From assembly GCA_001028815.1 (NCBI GenBank), contig LDJB01000002.1, forward strand, positions 496,001 through 560,000: a stretch of DNA of 64,000 nt, read 5' to 3'. The position numbers and the translations under genes were made by a program. The number at the start of each line of letters is the position of its first letter. Position 1 is the stretch's first letter. The notes under the pieces are model-generated. The model was not told where the DNA came from. It did not search any database and was given only the letters and a program-made list of their open reading frames with translations. This DNA comes from Peptococcaceae bacterium 1109. GTDB lineage: Bacteria; Bacillota; Limnochordia; Darwinibacteriales; Darwinibacteriaceae. Of this stretch, positions 33,821-42,608 are shown piece by piece.

Positions 33821-34879
33821 TTACAGACTAGTCCGCAGTTTCTGCCGCTGTGCGTGTCTGGATAAGGCCAGGAATATTAAGCGATCCACAAGCTGTCTAT
33901 AGGGCAATCCAGAAGCTTCCCATAGTTTAGGATACATGCTGATACGGGTAAACCCAGGAATGGTGTTGATCTCATTGATGATCACCTGTCCGTCCCTGGT
34001 AAGGAAAAAGTCAACCCGAGCCATACCAGCGCAGTCCACCGCTTTGTAGGCACGAACGGCAAGATCGCGAATGATTTCTGCCTCCTCGGCCGTAACCTCC
34101 GCAGGGATGATCAGCTTAGACTGTTCGCTGTGGTACTTCGCTTGATAGTCATAGAACTCATTGGCCGGCACAATTTCGCCCAATACGGCAGCTGCTTCAG
34201 GATCCTCATTCCCCAAGACGCTGCACTCGATCTCCCGAGCGTTTTCCACGCCCTGTTCCACAACTACCTTGCGGTCGTAGGCAAAGGCTGTGAGGAGGGC
34301 TTCTTCCAAGCCGGCCTCCCCCTTAACTTTGGTGATGCCTACACTGGAGCCGAGATTAGCAGGCTTTACAAAAACGGGGAAGGTAAGCCGGCTCTTAATA
34401 CGATCATACACAGCTTCCTGCTCCTGGTCAAACTGGTGCCGTGTGACCACTTCCCACGGGACCACTGGCAAGCCTGCCTGAGCAAACAGCGCCCGCATCA
34501 CCGCTTTGTCCATGCTTACCGCTGAAGCAGTCACCCCTGCCCCTACGTAGGGAATGCCTGCGAGTTCCAAGAGGCCCTGGATAGTGCCATCTTCCCCGTA
34601 GGTGCCGTGCAGGACCGGGAAGATCACGTCAAACCCCTGCCACAAAGTGGGGTCTGGCTTAATACTCACCGCGGCGGTGGGATCCACAGGAAAATCTAGG
34701 GCTTCCGCCTCATCGGGGATGGGCCGCTTAATCCACTGGCCGGACTTGGTAATTCCGATGGCTGTAACTTCGTACTTTTCTGGATCAAGTGCGCTTATAA
34801 TAGACCGGGCCGACATGAGTGAGACTTCGTGCTCCCCTGAACGGCCCCCGTATACTACACCAACTCGCAGCTTAGGCAT
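33821..34879 (-). CDS. ddl: D-alanine--D-alanine ligase
   Basis: A 352-residue ATP-grasp enzyme: RVGVVYGGRSGEHEVSLMSARSI, HGTYGEDGTIQGLLELAGIPYVG (active-site loop), KPANLGSSVGITKV, EINTIPGFTRISMYPKLWEASGL. It makes the D-Ala-D-Ala dipeptide for peptidoglycan. The loop Tyr corresponding to the D-Ala-specific type (LxxxGIPYVG) is present, so D-lactate specificity is unlikely. RBS GGGAGG before ATG. It stops 21 nt before the ABC-F start. Confidence 0.95.
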   Translation of the reverse strand: MPKLRVGVVYGGRSGEHEVSLMSARSIISALDPEKYEVTAIGITKSGQWIKRPIPDEAEALDFPVDPTAAVSIKPDPTLWQGFDVIFPVLHGTYGEDGTIQGLLELAGIPYVGAGVTASAVSMDKAVMRALFAQAGLPVVPWEVVTRHQFDQEQEAVYDRIKSRLTFPVFVKPANLGSSVGITKVKGEAGLEEALLTAFAYDRKVVVEQGVENAREIECSVLGNEDPEAAAVLGEIVPANEFYDYQAKYHSEQSKLIIPAEVTAEEAEIIRDLAVRAYKAVDCAGMARVDFFLTRDGQVIINEINTIPGFTRISMYPKLWEASGLPYRQLVDRLIFLALSRHAQRQKLRTSL

Positions 34880-34957
34880 GCATGTGCCTCCCTTGATTGA
34901 TCTGTACCCATATCCTATGCTGTAAACTTAGATCTTCTCATCACAGACCTGATTCCC

Positions 34958-34986
34958 TTGGCAGGGAACGGTAATTTTTTTATAGA
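34958..34986 (+). promoter_or_regulatory. Promoter of the galT-galK transcript
   Basis: TTGGCA, 17-bp spacer, TATAGA. An inverted repeat TTCGT/ACGAA (35015-35032) follows about 30 bp downstream of the -10 box and could be an operator in the leader. Confidence 0.7.
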
Positions 34987-35050
34987 ATGGAGTAACTGAG
35001 TACCACCGATAGTGTTCGTGCCAACGGACGAAAATTAGGAGGTTAAGGGT

Positions 35051-35122
35051 ATGGTGAAGACTGTCCAGAAAAAACCTGATGGCCGCTATATTATCTTTTA
35101 CTCATTTCCCAAAAAGAACTAA
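35051..35122 (+). CDS. Micro-protein (23 codons) leading the gal operon
   Basis: An ATG ORF with AGGAGG eight bases upstream encodes 23 residues: a basic start (MVKTVQKKPD) followed by GRYIIFYSFPKKN. It begins about 65 nt after the promoter at 34958-34986 and ends 12 nt before galT, whose ribosome site overlaps its stop. The C-terminal GRYIIFYSFPKK resembles GKTMILIWRPLRRK of the micro-gene at 51763. It could be a leader peptide of galT or an independent short peptide. I do not recognise it. Confidence 0.6.
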   Translation: MVKTVQKKPDGRYIIFYSFPKKN

Positions 35123-35134
35123 GGAGAGATACCG

Positions 35135-36100
35135 TTGTCTGAATTGCGTTGGAATCCCCAGTTGAGACAATGGGTAATCGTGGCCGGGCACCGCCAGGAG
35201 CGCACTTACAAGCCCCCTGCACAGTTTTGCCCCCTGTGCCCCACCAAGCCAGGGGAACATCCCACGGAAGTGCCCGCAAGTGATTACGAGATCGTGGTTT
35301 TCCAAAACAAGTTTTCGTCCCTTAATTTGCCCCCTCCTCCCCTCGAGGTCGAAGGGACTGCACTGTACCAAACAGCCCCTGCAGAAGGGTTGTGCGAAGT
35401 GGTGCTCTATTCTCCCCGCCACGACAGCACATTAGCCCAGGAATCTGTGGAACACATCACTAACCTCATCAAAGCTTGGACCGACCGCTATGTGGAACTA
35501 GGGAAAAACCCTGCTGTCCAGTATGTTTTCATCTTTGAAAACAAAGGAGATGCAGTTGGGGTCACTCTCAATCATCCCCACGGCCAGATCTACGCCTTCC
35601 CCTTCATCCCGCCCGTCATCGAGCGGGAACTCCAGTCCGCCGCTGACCACATGGAAGAAACAGGCAGCTGCCTCTACTGCGATATCCTCGCAGAAGAGAT
35701 GAAAGAAGGGGCGCGGATTGTAGTAGATAACCCCCACTTTACTGCCTTTGTCCCCTTTTTCGCCCGCTACCCCTATGAAGTGCACCTCTATGCCAAACGG
35801 CACATCCAGTCCTTCGCGGACTTCACCCCCGAGGAAGAGGTGGGTTTGGCCCAGGCCTTAAAGGAACTCCTGGTTACATATGATAGGCTCTACGGATTCT
35901 CCCTCCCGTATATCATGGTAATCCACCAGGCGCCGCCGAAAGGGGATTATCCTGAATACCATTTCCACTTCGAGTTCTATCCCCTCCACCGCACCAGGGA
36001 CAAACTGAAATACCTCGCGGGCGTGGAATCAGGAGCGGGAGTATTTATTACAGACATGAGCCCAGAAGAGCAAGGAAAACGACTGCGAGGTGAACTTTAG
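35135..36100 (+). CDS. galT: Galactose-1-phosphate uridylyltransferase
   Basis: A 321-residue GalT of the HIT superfamily: FCPLCP (zinc-binding Cys pair), YEIVVFQNKFSSL, active-site NHPHGQIYAFPFIPP (nucleophilic His in HPHGQ), CLYCDI, and C-terminal HFHFEFYPLHRT. It exchanges UMP between UDP-glucose and galactose 1-phosphate in the Leloir pathway. TTG at 35135 is the start, with AAGGAG eight bases upstream overlapping the micro-ORF stop. It is immediately followed by galK (no gap). galE is not in this window. Confidence 0.95.
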   Translation: MSELRWNPQLRQWVIVAGHRQERTYKPPAQFCPLCPTKPGEHPTEVPASDYEIVVFQNKFSSLNLPPPPLEVEGTALYQTAPAEGLCEVVLYSPRHDSTLAQESVEHITNLIKAWTDRYVELGKNPAVQYVFIFENKGDAVGVTLNHPHGQIYAFPFIPPVIERELQSAADHMEETGSCLYCDILAEEMKEGARIVVDNPHFTAFVPFFARYPYEVHLYAKRHIQSFADFTPEEEVGLAQALKELLVTYDRLYGFSLPYIMVIHQAPPKGDYPEYHFHFEFYPLHRTRDKLKYLAGVESGAGVFITDMSPEEQGKRLRGEL

Positions 36101-37264
36101 ATGCACATTGAAACGCTGAAAGCGAAGTACCACGAACTATTCCCCAGCTCTGCTCCGCCCATTTGCGCCGCAGCTCCCGGCCGGGTCAACCTCTTAGGCG
36201 AGCATACGGACTACAACGACGGCTTTGTTTTTCCTATGGCAATTGACCCCCACATTCTCTATGTAGGGGGAGGGAACGGCACGTCCAGGGTTAGGCTTTA
36301 CTCCTTAGACTTTTCCCAGCTCGATGAGTTTGAGCTAGGCCACATCACATTTTCCCACGACCACTCCTGGGCCAACTATATCCGGGGCGTATGCTCCCAG
36401 ATCCTTGAGGCCGGGCACACTCTTCAAGGAATGGACGTGGTCCTGCAAGGGAACATCCCCCAGGGAGGCGGCCTGTCCTCATCTGCTGCCTTGGAAGTTG
36501 GCGCGGCCCTCTTGATAAATGAACTCAACGGGCTTGGCATTGACCGAGTCGAACTAGTGAAACTAAGCCAAAGGGCAGAGAATGAGTTCGTAGGAGTAAA
36601 CTGCGGCATCATGGATCAGTTTGCCTCCATGATGGGTAGGAAGGATCAAGCCCTGTTTCTCGACTGCCGTTCCCTAGAATATGAACTGGTACCAACAGGC
36701 TTTGAGGAAATGGGATTGAGTGCAGTAGTGATTAACAGCGGCGTGAAACGGGGATTAGTGGACAGCGAGTATAACAAGCGCCGGTCACAATGCGAACAGG
36801 CAGTGGAGCTCCTCCGAAACGACCTGCCGGGTATCAAAGCCCTGCGGGACGTCTCCACCGAGCATCTTGATCTTATCAATGCCCTCCCCGGTGATCTGGC
36901 AAAGCGGGCCCGCCATGTGGTCACTGAGAACCAGCGGGTGCTGGACGGCATCGCCGCCTTGAAAAGAGGGGATCTAGAAGTGTTTGGCCAGCTTCTCAAC
37001 GCATCCCACGACAGCCTAAAAGATGACTATGAAGTGAGCTGTGCTGAGCTAGATCTGCTCGTTGAGATCTGCCGGAAGGTCCCAGGCACCATGGGTTCCC
37101 GCATGACTGGGGCTGGCTTTGGAGGTTGCACCGTAACCATTGTAGCCCAGAGCCAGGTGGAAGAACTGAAAGAACGGGTTTTGAAAGAATATCCCGCTAA
37201 AACCGGGATTACGCCCCAGATTTTCGTGTTCACAGCTTCAGAGGGTGCCCGGATAATCCAGTGA
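36101..37264 (+). CDS. galK: Galactokinase
   Basis: A 387-residue GHMP kinase: galactokinase signature GRVNLLGEHTDYNDGFVFPMAI, ATP loop PQGGGLSSSAALEVG, VGVNCGIMDQFASMMG (catalytic Asp), and MTGAGFGGCTVTIV. It phosphorylates galactose with ATP, feeding GalT. Its ATG directly abuts the galT stop codon, so expression is coupled. The only clear neighbour function is Leloir galactose use. A large terminator hairpin follows. Confidence 0.96.
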   Translation: MHIETLKAKYHELFPSSAPPICAAAPGRVNLLGEHTDYNDGFVFPMAIDPHILYVGGGNGTSRVRLYSLDFSQLDEFELGHITFSHDHSWANYIRGVCSQILEAGHTLQGMDVVLQGNIPQGGGLSSSAALEVGAALLINELNGLGIDRVELVKLSQRAENEFVGVNCGIMDQFASMMGRKDQALFLDCRSLEYELVPTGFEEMGLSAVVINSGVKRGLVDSEYNKRRSQCEQAVELLRNDLPGIKALRDVSTEHLDLINALPGDLAKRARHVVTENQRVLDGIAALKRGDLEVFGQLLNASHDSLKDDYEVSCAELDLLVEICRKVPGTMGSRMTGAGFGGCTVTIVAQSQVEELKERVLKEYPAKTGITPQIFVFTASEGARIIQ

Positions 37265-37272
37265 AAAGCGTA

Positions 37273-37322
37273 GGGGCTGCCGCAGAATGAACGCTAACTA
37301 GTTCATTCTGCACGGCCCTTTC
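37273..37322 (+). terminator. Terminator of galT-galK
   Basis: An 11-bp stem GCAGAATGAAC/GTTCATTCTGC with an eight-base loop, extended outward by GGGC/GCCC pairing and followed by TTTCTTC. Confidence 0.85.
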
Positions 37323-37334
37323 TTCGTGTCCAAT

Positions 37335-37377
37335 AAAGAAGCGCTGCTCCCTACTGGTTCGAGTAGTTTTGCAGCGC
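37335..37377 (-). terminator. Terminator of mgtE
   Basis: Minus strand GCGCTGC/GCAGCGC with an inner ACTACT/AGTAG stem, followed by TTCTTTATT. Confidence 0.75.
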
Positions 37378-37402
37378 CCTTACATTTTCTAGGAGAGACA
37401 AG

Positions 37403-38749
37403 CTACAGTAGGATCGCCTCCACGATCTTGAAGTAAACCAAAAGGCCCACAGCATCCACGATGGTGGTAATCACTGGAGAGGCCATGATAGCCGGATCCG
37501 CTTTTAGGACTTTTGCCAGCATGGGGAGGATCCCACCAACGGTCTTAGCCACTACCACAACAGCCATGAGACTCACAGAAACGGTCAGGGATAAGATGGG
37601 CTCTCCAGGGTGAATGAGGTAGATCCGTACGAAGTTGAGGGCCCCTAGGGATGCTCCCACAACTAGGCTGATGCGAAACTCCTTCCACAGCACTTTGAAG
37701 AAATCGTTTGGCCTGATTTCGTCAACAGCCATGCCGCGAATAATGAGGGTGGCACTCTGGGAACCGGCATTGCCGCCTGTATCGGTAAGCATGGGAATAA
37801 AGCTTACCAGGAGCGGAATTGCCAAAAAAGCTTCTTCGTAACGCTGCAGCACAACGCCAGTTACGGTGGCGGACAGCATCAAGACAGCCAGCCAAATAAT
37901 CCGGTGCCTCGCGAGCTCCCACACACTTGTCCTGAGATAAGGCCGCTCCGTGGGGCTGGTTGCCGCCATTAACTGGAAGTCTTCCGTGGCTTCCTGGGTA
38001 ATAACTTGAACAACGTCGTCAACAGTGACAATTCCCACCAAGCGGTTTTCCTGGTCCACTACCGGCAGAGACAAGAGATCGTACTTGGCAAACAAGCGAG
38101 CCACATGCTCCTGGTCATCGGTGGTGGTGGCAGAAATAATCTTGGTGTCCATGATATCCCCGATTAGGGTATCTTCGGGGGCCACAAACAGCTCCCGGAC
38201 GGTAATAATTCCTTCCAAATGGCGGTTTTCGTCCATGACGTAACAGGTATAAATGGTTTCCCTGTCTACCGCGTCCCGGCGAATCCGGGCAAAGGCATCC
38301 CTTACCGTCATGGTCTTTTTGAGGCCCACAAACTCAGCGGTCATGATGCTTCCTGCTGAGTCCGGAGGATATTGGAGGAATTGGTTGATCAGAGCCCGGG
38401 TGTCGGGGGAGGCGTTCTTTAGGACCCGCTTTACCACACCCGCTGGCATCTCCTCCAGAAAGTCCGCGGCATCATCCACGAACAGCTCGTTGATGATATT
38501 GGCAATTTCCTGGTCAGTGATGGACTTTACAATCTGTTCCTGCATGTCATAGGACAGGTAGGAAAAGACCTCTGCCGCTGTGTCTTTGTGCAGTGCCCGA
38601 AAGGCAATGACAATGTCCTCTCCCGCGAGCCTTTCGATGAAATCGGCAATATCCACAACGTTAAGCTCTTCGAACTTCTCCCTAAGCTCTTTGAGCTGTC
38701 TGGCTTTAAGCAATTCAACAAGTACAGCATAAGTCGTTGCTGCTGCCAT
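37403..38749 (-). CDS. mgtE: Magnesium transporter MgtE
   Basis: A 448-residue MgtE. It has an acidic N domain (residues 5-125: VVDIADFIERLAGEDIVIAFRAL), two CBS domains (about 130-250: DRETIYTCYVMDENRHLEGIITVRELF; LLSLPVVDQENRLVGIVTVDDVV), a plug helix and five membrane helices. The pore motif PMLTDTGGNAGSQSATLIIRG is intact. It is a dimeric channel gated by cytosolic Mg2+. ATG 38749 follows AAGGAGGAGG. A 206-nt structured leader (38750-38955) precedes it. Confidence 0.95.
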   Translation of the reverse strand: MAAATTYAVLVELLKARQLKELREKFEELNVVDIADFIERLAGEDIVIAFRALHKDTAAEVFSYLSYDMQEQIVKSITDQEIANIINELFVDDAADFLEEMPAGVVKRVLKNASPDTRALINQFLQYPPDSAGSIMTAEFVGLKKTMTVRDAFARIRRDAVDRETIYTCYVMDENRHLEGIITVRELFVAPEDTLIGDIMDTKIISATTTDDQEHVARLFAKYDLLSLPVVDQENRLVGIVTVDDVVQVITQEATEDFQLMAATSPTERPYLRTSVWELARHRIIWLAVLMLSATVTGVVLQRYEEAFLAIPLLVSFIPMLTDTGGNAGSQSATLIIRGMAVDEIRPNDFFKVLWKEFRISLVVGASLGALNFVRIYLIHPGEPILSLTVSVSLMAVVVVAKTVGGILPMLAKVLKADPAIMASPVITTIVDAVGLLVYFKIVEAILL

Positions 38750-38955
38750 GTTTTGATCCTCCTCCTTGGTAAGATTGTAACCAATCGGAGCGACAAAAAC
38801 GGACAGCGGCCAGCACTGCCTATGCAAGCAGCAAGGCGCGAGTGAGCGGCTCGCTGATTTGGCACAAGCGTCGCTGGTCTACATCTGTGTCCGTTTGAGC
38901 GCCTCGACAGTCAGGAACCACTCATCTCACCCCTTTACGTATAGAGTATGCTTCT
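38750..38955 (-). promoter_or_regulatory. Structured attenuator-like leader of mgtE
   Basis: On the minus strand AAACGGACA (38888-38896) can pair with TGTCCGTTT (38797-38805). Nested inside are CCAGC/GCTGG (38873-38877 with 38810-38814) and GCGAG/CTCGC (38838-38854). Alternatively the 3' part forms a compact terminator (38801-38820) followed by five U. The two states share bases and exclude each other, the logic of a transcription-attenuating riboswitch. I see no M-box consensus blocks, so the ligand and class are open; a metal ion such as Mg2+ is the obvious guess from the gene controlled. Confidence 0.6.
38795..38820 (-). terminator. Candidate attenuator hairpin in mgtE leader
   Basis: Minus strand GGCAGTG, CTGGC loop, CGCTGTCC (one bulged T), then G and five T. 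It lies about 46 nt before the mgtE start, so it would stop transcription before the gene. Confidence 0.6.
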
Positions 38956-40866
38956 TTAGTTTGCTACTGGAAGCTGGAATTGGCTGAGCTTATCTCCAAG
39001 GACAGCTTGGAGGAACTGGGCCACTGTTTGAATGGGCACAATCTCAACTTCCGCAGCTTGTTCTGATATTTCATCCCAGTTATCCTGGGGGACAAACACT
39101 TTCTTCACCCCAGCCTGTCTTGCCCCGTAAATCTTAGGATGGAGGCCGCCGACTGGTTTAACATTCCCCCGAATGGACAGCTCCCCGGTGACGGCGATAT
39201 CTTGAGGGAGGGGAACTTGCCACACCGCGCTGATAATCGCGGCCAGTATAGCCACGCCGGCAGAGGGGCCATCAATGTTCCCTCCGCCCACCACGTTGAC
39301 GTGGATGTCGTAATCGCTGAGCTGTTTCCCTGTAAGGCTGCGGAATACAGCCGCTGCGTTTGCCACACTGTCTTTGGCCATGGAGCCCGCTGTATCGTTG
39401 AAGCGGATAGCGCCCTTCCCTTTTTCACTGCTGGGAAATGCTACCGCCTCAATTTCTAAGACGGAGCCTAGATAGCCGCTTACGCCCAGGCCCAATATGC
39501 GCCCCACTTCCTCGTTGGCAGAGGCTTTCACTCCCACATAAGGGCTTAAACGGGCCGACTGAATCACCTCTTGGATGTCTGCCAAGGTGATGACAAGGCC
39601 AGCCAGATCACCATCTTCCCGCTTGTACAAGGCGGTGCTGTAAGCATCAGCTAGGAGCCGGGCCGCCTGCCGCCCCTCAATGGTAAATTCAGAGATCATC
39701 TTGGCGACGCCCTCTTCTAGCTCCGCACCGAGGCGCTCTGCCGCAGACTCCACAATGGCCACAATATCCTGGGGAGTCAAGGGATCAAAGAACACCTCTG
39801 CGCAGCGTGAGCGAAACGCGGGACTGATTTCCCCAGGGTCTCGCGTGGTGGCCCCGATCAAGACGAAATCTGCCGGTGCCCCTTCTGTAAACAACTTATG
39901 GATGTACTTGGGGATCTGGGGATCATCCGGATCATAGTATGATGATTCAAAGGTAACCCGTTTATCCTCCAGCACTTTTAGGAGCTTGTTTTGGAGGATG
40001 GGGTCCAGCTCCCCGATTTCATCGATAAACAGTACCCCGCCGTGGGCTTGCGTAACGAGTCCTAGCTTCGGCTCGGGCACTGCCCCATCTGCAAGGTCCC
40101 GCCGGGCTCCCTGGTAAATGGGATCGTGAACCGAGCCCAAGAGTGGGTTAGTCACTTCCCGGGGATCCCAACGCAAGGTGGTGCCGTCAACTTCTACAAA
40201 GGGCGCATCTTCCCCGAAGGGGGTGTAGTTCTTCTCCTTGGCATATTTAAGGGCCAACCTCGCCACAGTGGTCTTCCCCACTCCAGGAGGGCCATACAGC
40301 AGAATATGCTGGGGGAAGGGTGAGCTGAGCTTTGTGAGCAAGGACTTAATGGCCCGCTCCTGCCCCACCACTTCTTCTAAGGCCTTGGGCCGCATCAACT
40401 CCAAGGTAGATCTGGACAGCTGTTTACTTTCAAGCATCTCCAGTTCCGCATACTTTTTCAGCGTCTGGGCGTTATCTGGGCCCCCTTCTTCCTTCAGAAC
40501 CTGCTGGCGAATCTCCTTCAGGTATTCCAAGTGCCGTTCTTGCATCTTGGCGCTGATCTTCTTCTCCAGCTTTTCCTCAAGGGAGCGGCGGGCAAGTAAA
40601 TCAGCTAAGTGCTCCGCAAGATCGTCGAGCATCTCGGGGATCTCGTCAAGCGCCCGTGGCTGCTCAATGGTGGGGTCCTCGTGGACAATGCGCTCTAAGG
40701 CAAGGACGCGTTCCTCAAGTTTTTCGGAACGCATCAAGGTTAACGAATCTAACTTTCCCGCCTTTAATACTAATTGATCTGCACCATGAATTTCTGCAAG
40801 TACAGCAAATAATGCGTTAACCTGCCTATCCAAGGAATTTGAATCTGTCGTTTGGTGTGTCAGCAT
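38956..40866 (-). CDS. lonC: ATP-dependent Lon-family protease LonC (sporulation type)
   Basis: A 636-residue Lon-like protease. A helical N-terminal region (1-160) is followed by an AAA+ module (Walker A LLYGPPGVGKTTVAR near 192, Walker B GGVLFIDEIGEL, IGATTRDPGEI). The C-terminal protease has catalytic Ser in GPSAGVA and Lys in NVKPVGGLHPKI. It lacks the LonA substrate domain and is longer than LonB, fitting the LonC subgroup of spore formers found between rplI and dnaB. ATG 40866 has GGGAGAGGG nine bases upstream; a TTG two codons earlier is possible. RplI lies just upstream. Confidence 0.9.
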   Translation of the reverse strand: MLTHQTTDSNSLDRQVNALFAVLAEIHGADQLVLKAGKLDSLTLMRSEKLEERVLALERIVHEDPTIEQPRALDEIPEMLDDLAEHLADLLARRSLEEKLEKKISAKMQERHLEYLKEIRQQVLKEEGGPDNAQTLKKYAELEMLESKQLSRSTLELMRPKALEEVVGQERAIKSLLTKLSSPFPQHILLYGPPGVGKTTVARLALKYAKEKNYTPFGEDAPFVEVDGTTLRWDPREVTNPLLGSVHDPIYQGARRDLADGAVPEPKLGLVTQAHGGVLFIDEIGELDPILQNKLLKVLEDKRVTFESSYYDPDDPQIPKYIHKLFTEGAPADFVLIGATTRDPGEISPAFRSRCAEVFFDPLTPQDIVAIVESAAERLGAELEEGVAKMISEFTIEGRQAARLLADAYSTALYKREDGDLAGLVITLADIQEVIQSARLSPYVGVKASANEEVGRILGLGVSGYLGSVLEIEAVAFPSSEKGKGAIRFNDTAGSMAKDSVANAAAVFRSLTGKQLSDYDIHVNVVGGGNIDGPSAGVAILAAIISAVWQVPLPQDIAVTGELSIRGNVKPVGGLHPKIYGARQAGVKKVFVPQDNWDEISEQAAEVEIVPIQTVAQFLQAVLGDKLSQFQLPVAN

Positions 40867-40896
40867 TGCCAAGTACCCTCTCCCACAATATTCCGC

Positions 40897-41343
40897 TTAC
40901 TCCGGTACTACCTCAACTTTAAACGTGACATGTACCTCAGGATGAATGCGCGCGGTGACGCTGTAAGAACCCAAGCTCTTAATTGGCTCCTTCAGATCTA
41001 TCTTCCTCTTGTCAATATCTACCGCGAGCTGTTCCTTGAGTTGATCAGCCACTTCCTGGCTGGTAATGGACCCAAAGAGCTTACCTGCCCCGCCTACCTT
41101 GGCGCTGATGGTAATCCCTTTCCCGATTAGCTTTTCGGCGACAGCTTGTGCCTGCTGCAGCTCCCGGGCACTCTTCGCTGCCTCAGCCTTTTTTTGCTGT
41201 TCTACCTGACGCAGGTTACCTGCACTCGCTTCCACTGCTAGACCCCGGGGCATCAAGAAGTTGCGGGCATACCCTTCCGCGACCTCCACGATCTGCCCCT
41301 GCTTGCCGAGATTCTTTACGTCTTTCTGCAAAATGACCTTCAC
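40897..41343 (-). CDS. rplI: 50S ribosomal protein L9
   Basis: A 148-residue L9: KVILQKDVKNLGKQGQIVEVAEGYARNFLMPRGLAVEAS is the rRNA-binding N-terminal domain. A long connecting helix (residues 40-75) and the C-terminal domain (ITISAKVGGAGKLFGSITSQEVAD) follow. It restrains frameshifting on the ribosome. GTG at 41343 behind GGGAGGGG is the start. It lies 19 nt after yybS. Confidence 0.97.
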   Translation of the reverse strand: MKVILQKDVKNLGKQGQIVEVAEGYARNFLMPRGLAVEASAGNLRQVEQQKKAEAAKSARELQQAQAVAEKLIGKGITISAKVGGAGKLFGSITSQEVADQLKEQLAVDIDKRKIDLKEPIKSLGSYSVTARIHPEVHVTFKVEVVPE

Positions 41344-41361
41344 GCTGTCCCCTCCCTTTCT

Positions 41362-42288
41362 TTACTCCGTTGGTGCCGGCTCTCGCAGGCTATAAATGGA
41401 ATCCACAACTGCCGCGATGACCACCCCGAGAAATAGGGGGCCCATGATAATAAAATACACCAAAACTAGCCGCAAGACAGTGGGAACCCGCCAGCGGTTG
41501 AAGAAATACCACGCGATGGCAATCCCCACCACCAGTAAGGCGGGCACCTGCATCAGCATGAGGTTAAACCCAATGCGGTACAAGAGCCCCTCCGTGGCCC
41601 TGCCGTAGGACAAGAGGGCAAGGCTTAAAAGGAAAATTAACCCGCTCCACCGAGGTAACCGCCAATAGACAAAGGGTTGGACCCACGGCACTTGGGTGCC
41701 CATGCGCTGCAGGATCAGGCGTACCACTGCCATGTTGATGAACGTGGTAACCACAGAAGAAATCAAGATGATGGCTGGCAGGCCCCACTCCACCACCATG
41801 GTGGCCGTGGTGCGCATAATCTCCAGCTGCCCCAGCATTTCGCTAGTTGCACCCATGGACTGGTAGAAAGTAATCGCCTGGTCAAAAGAGCTTGTAAACA
41901 GCTTCGCCATATCTTCAAAGAGATTGGTGCCGAAGAGTAGAGAATAGAATAAGACCTGTAAGCCCAGGCTTACAATATTCGCCACCACCCCAACAGCGAT
42001 GGTCTTGGCGAAAGAAAACTGTTCCCGGAGCGCCATCCCCAGAGCGATTCCGAGAAAGCCCCAGATAACAATGGTAACTCCTGACAAGACGTGGCCTGAA
42101 ATCAGGCTGGCTACAACTGCGGAAGCCACAGACATGGAAATCCCCAACCTGTAGCTGTGGCGAAACACCAACAACGTTAAGGGCACCGGGATAATCAGCG
42201 CTGGCAGCCCCACATATTCGCCGATCACAGTCAGTAAGACAGTGATGGCCGCCAACATGGCCCCTTCCGTGATGGAACGGGTTTTCAT
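41362..42288 (-). CDS. yybS: YybS-like (DUF2232) membrane protein
   Basis: A 308-residue polytopic protein with about eight helices: SITEGAMLAAITVLLTVIGEYVGLPALIIPVPLTLL at the start and PAIILISSVVTTFINMAVVRLILQRMG later, typical of DUF2232. Function is unknown; relatives resemble ECF-type or flippase-like integral proteins. It lies between rpsR and rplI exactly as yybS does in Bacillus. RBS GGGAGAGGCTG lies before the ATG. Confidence 0.88.
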   Translation of the reverse strand: MKTRSITEGAMLAAITVLLTVIGEYVGLPALIIPVPLTLLVFRHSYRLGISMSVASAVVASLISGHVLSGVTIVIWGFLGIALGMALREQFSFAKTIAVGVVANIVSLGLQVLFYSLLFGTNLFEDMAKLFTSSFDQAITFYQSMGATSEMLGQLEIMRTTATMVVEWGLPAIILISSVVTTFINMAVVRLILQRMGTQVPWVQPFVYWRLPRWSGLIFLLSLALLSYGRATEGLLYRIGFNLMLMQVPALLVVGIAIAWYFFNRWRVPTVLRLVLVYFIIMGPLFLGVVIAAVVDSIYSLREPAPTE

Positions 42289-42320
42289 GCAGCCTCTCCC
42301 ACCTATCTGATATACTATGG

Positions 42321-42346
42321 AAAAAAGGAGCAGCTGAGCTGCTCCT
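42321..42346 (-). terminator. Terminator after rpsR
   Basis: Minus strand AGGAGCAGC, TCA loop, GCTGCTCCT, then a T-run. It ends the rpsF-ssb-rpsR operon. Confidence 0.9.
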
Positions 42347-42351
42347 GGTTG

Positions 42352-42582
42352 TTAGTCAATGGTATATGGCATCAGCGCCATAAAACGTGCCCGCTTAATA
42401 GCTGTGGTCATTTGCCGCTGGTGACGGGCACAATTTCCTGTAATCCGCCGAGGAAGGATCTTCCCCCGCTCCGTAATGTACCGGCGCAGGCGGCCCACTT
42501 CTTTGTAATCTATTTGATCGATTTTATCGACACAAAAGGAGCAGACCTTTCTCCGACCTCTACGGCCTCTTTCTCTGGCCAT
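42352..42582 (-). CDS. rpsR: 30S ribosomal protein S18
   Basis: A 76-residue S18: [65 protein letters not shown] is the whole family core. CxxC and a later Cys could bind zinc, marking a Cys-containing (C+) version. It heterodimerises with S6 on 16S rRNA. Third gene of rpsF-ssb-rpsR. Confidence 0.97.
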   Translation of the reverse strand: MARERGRRGRRKVCSFCVDKIDQIDYKEVGRLRRYITERGKILPRRITGNCARHQRQMTTAIKRARFMALMPYTID

Positions 42583-42608
42583 CTTCTCGCCTCCAAACCA
42601 TGTTTGAT

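Noticed and set aside
38750-38955. Classical M-box (ykoK) in front of mgtE
   Set aside because: Only short resemblances (GGTGAG, CAGTGCT) are present; the long conserved blocks are missing. It is kept as an unclassified leader instead.
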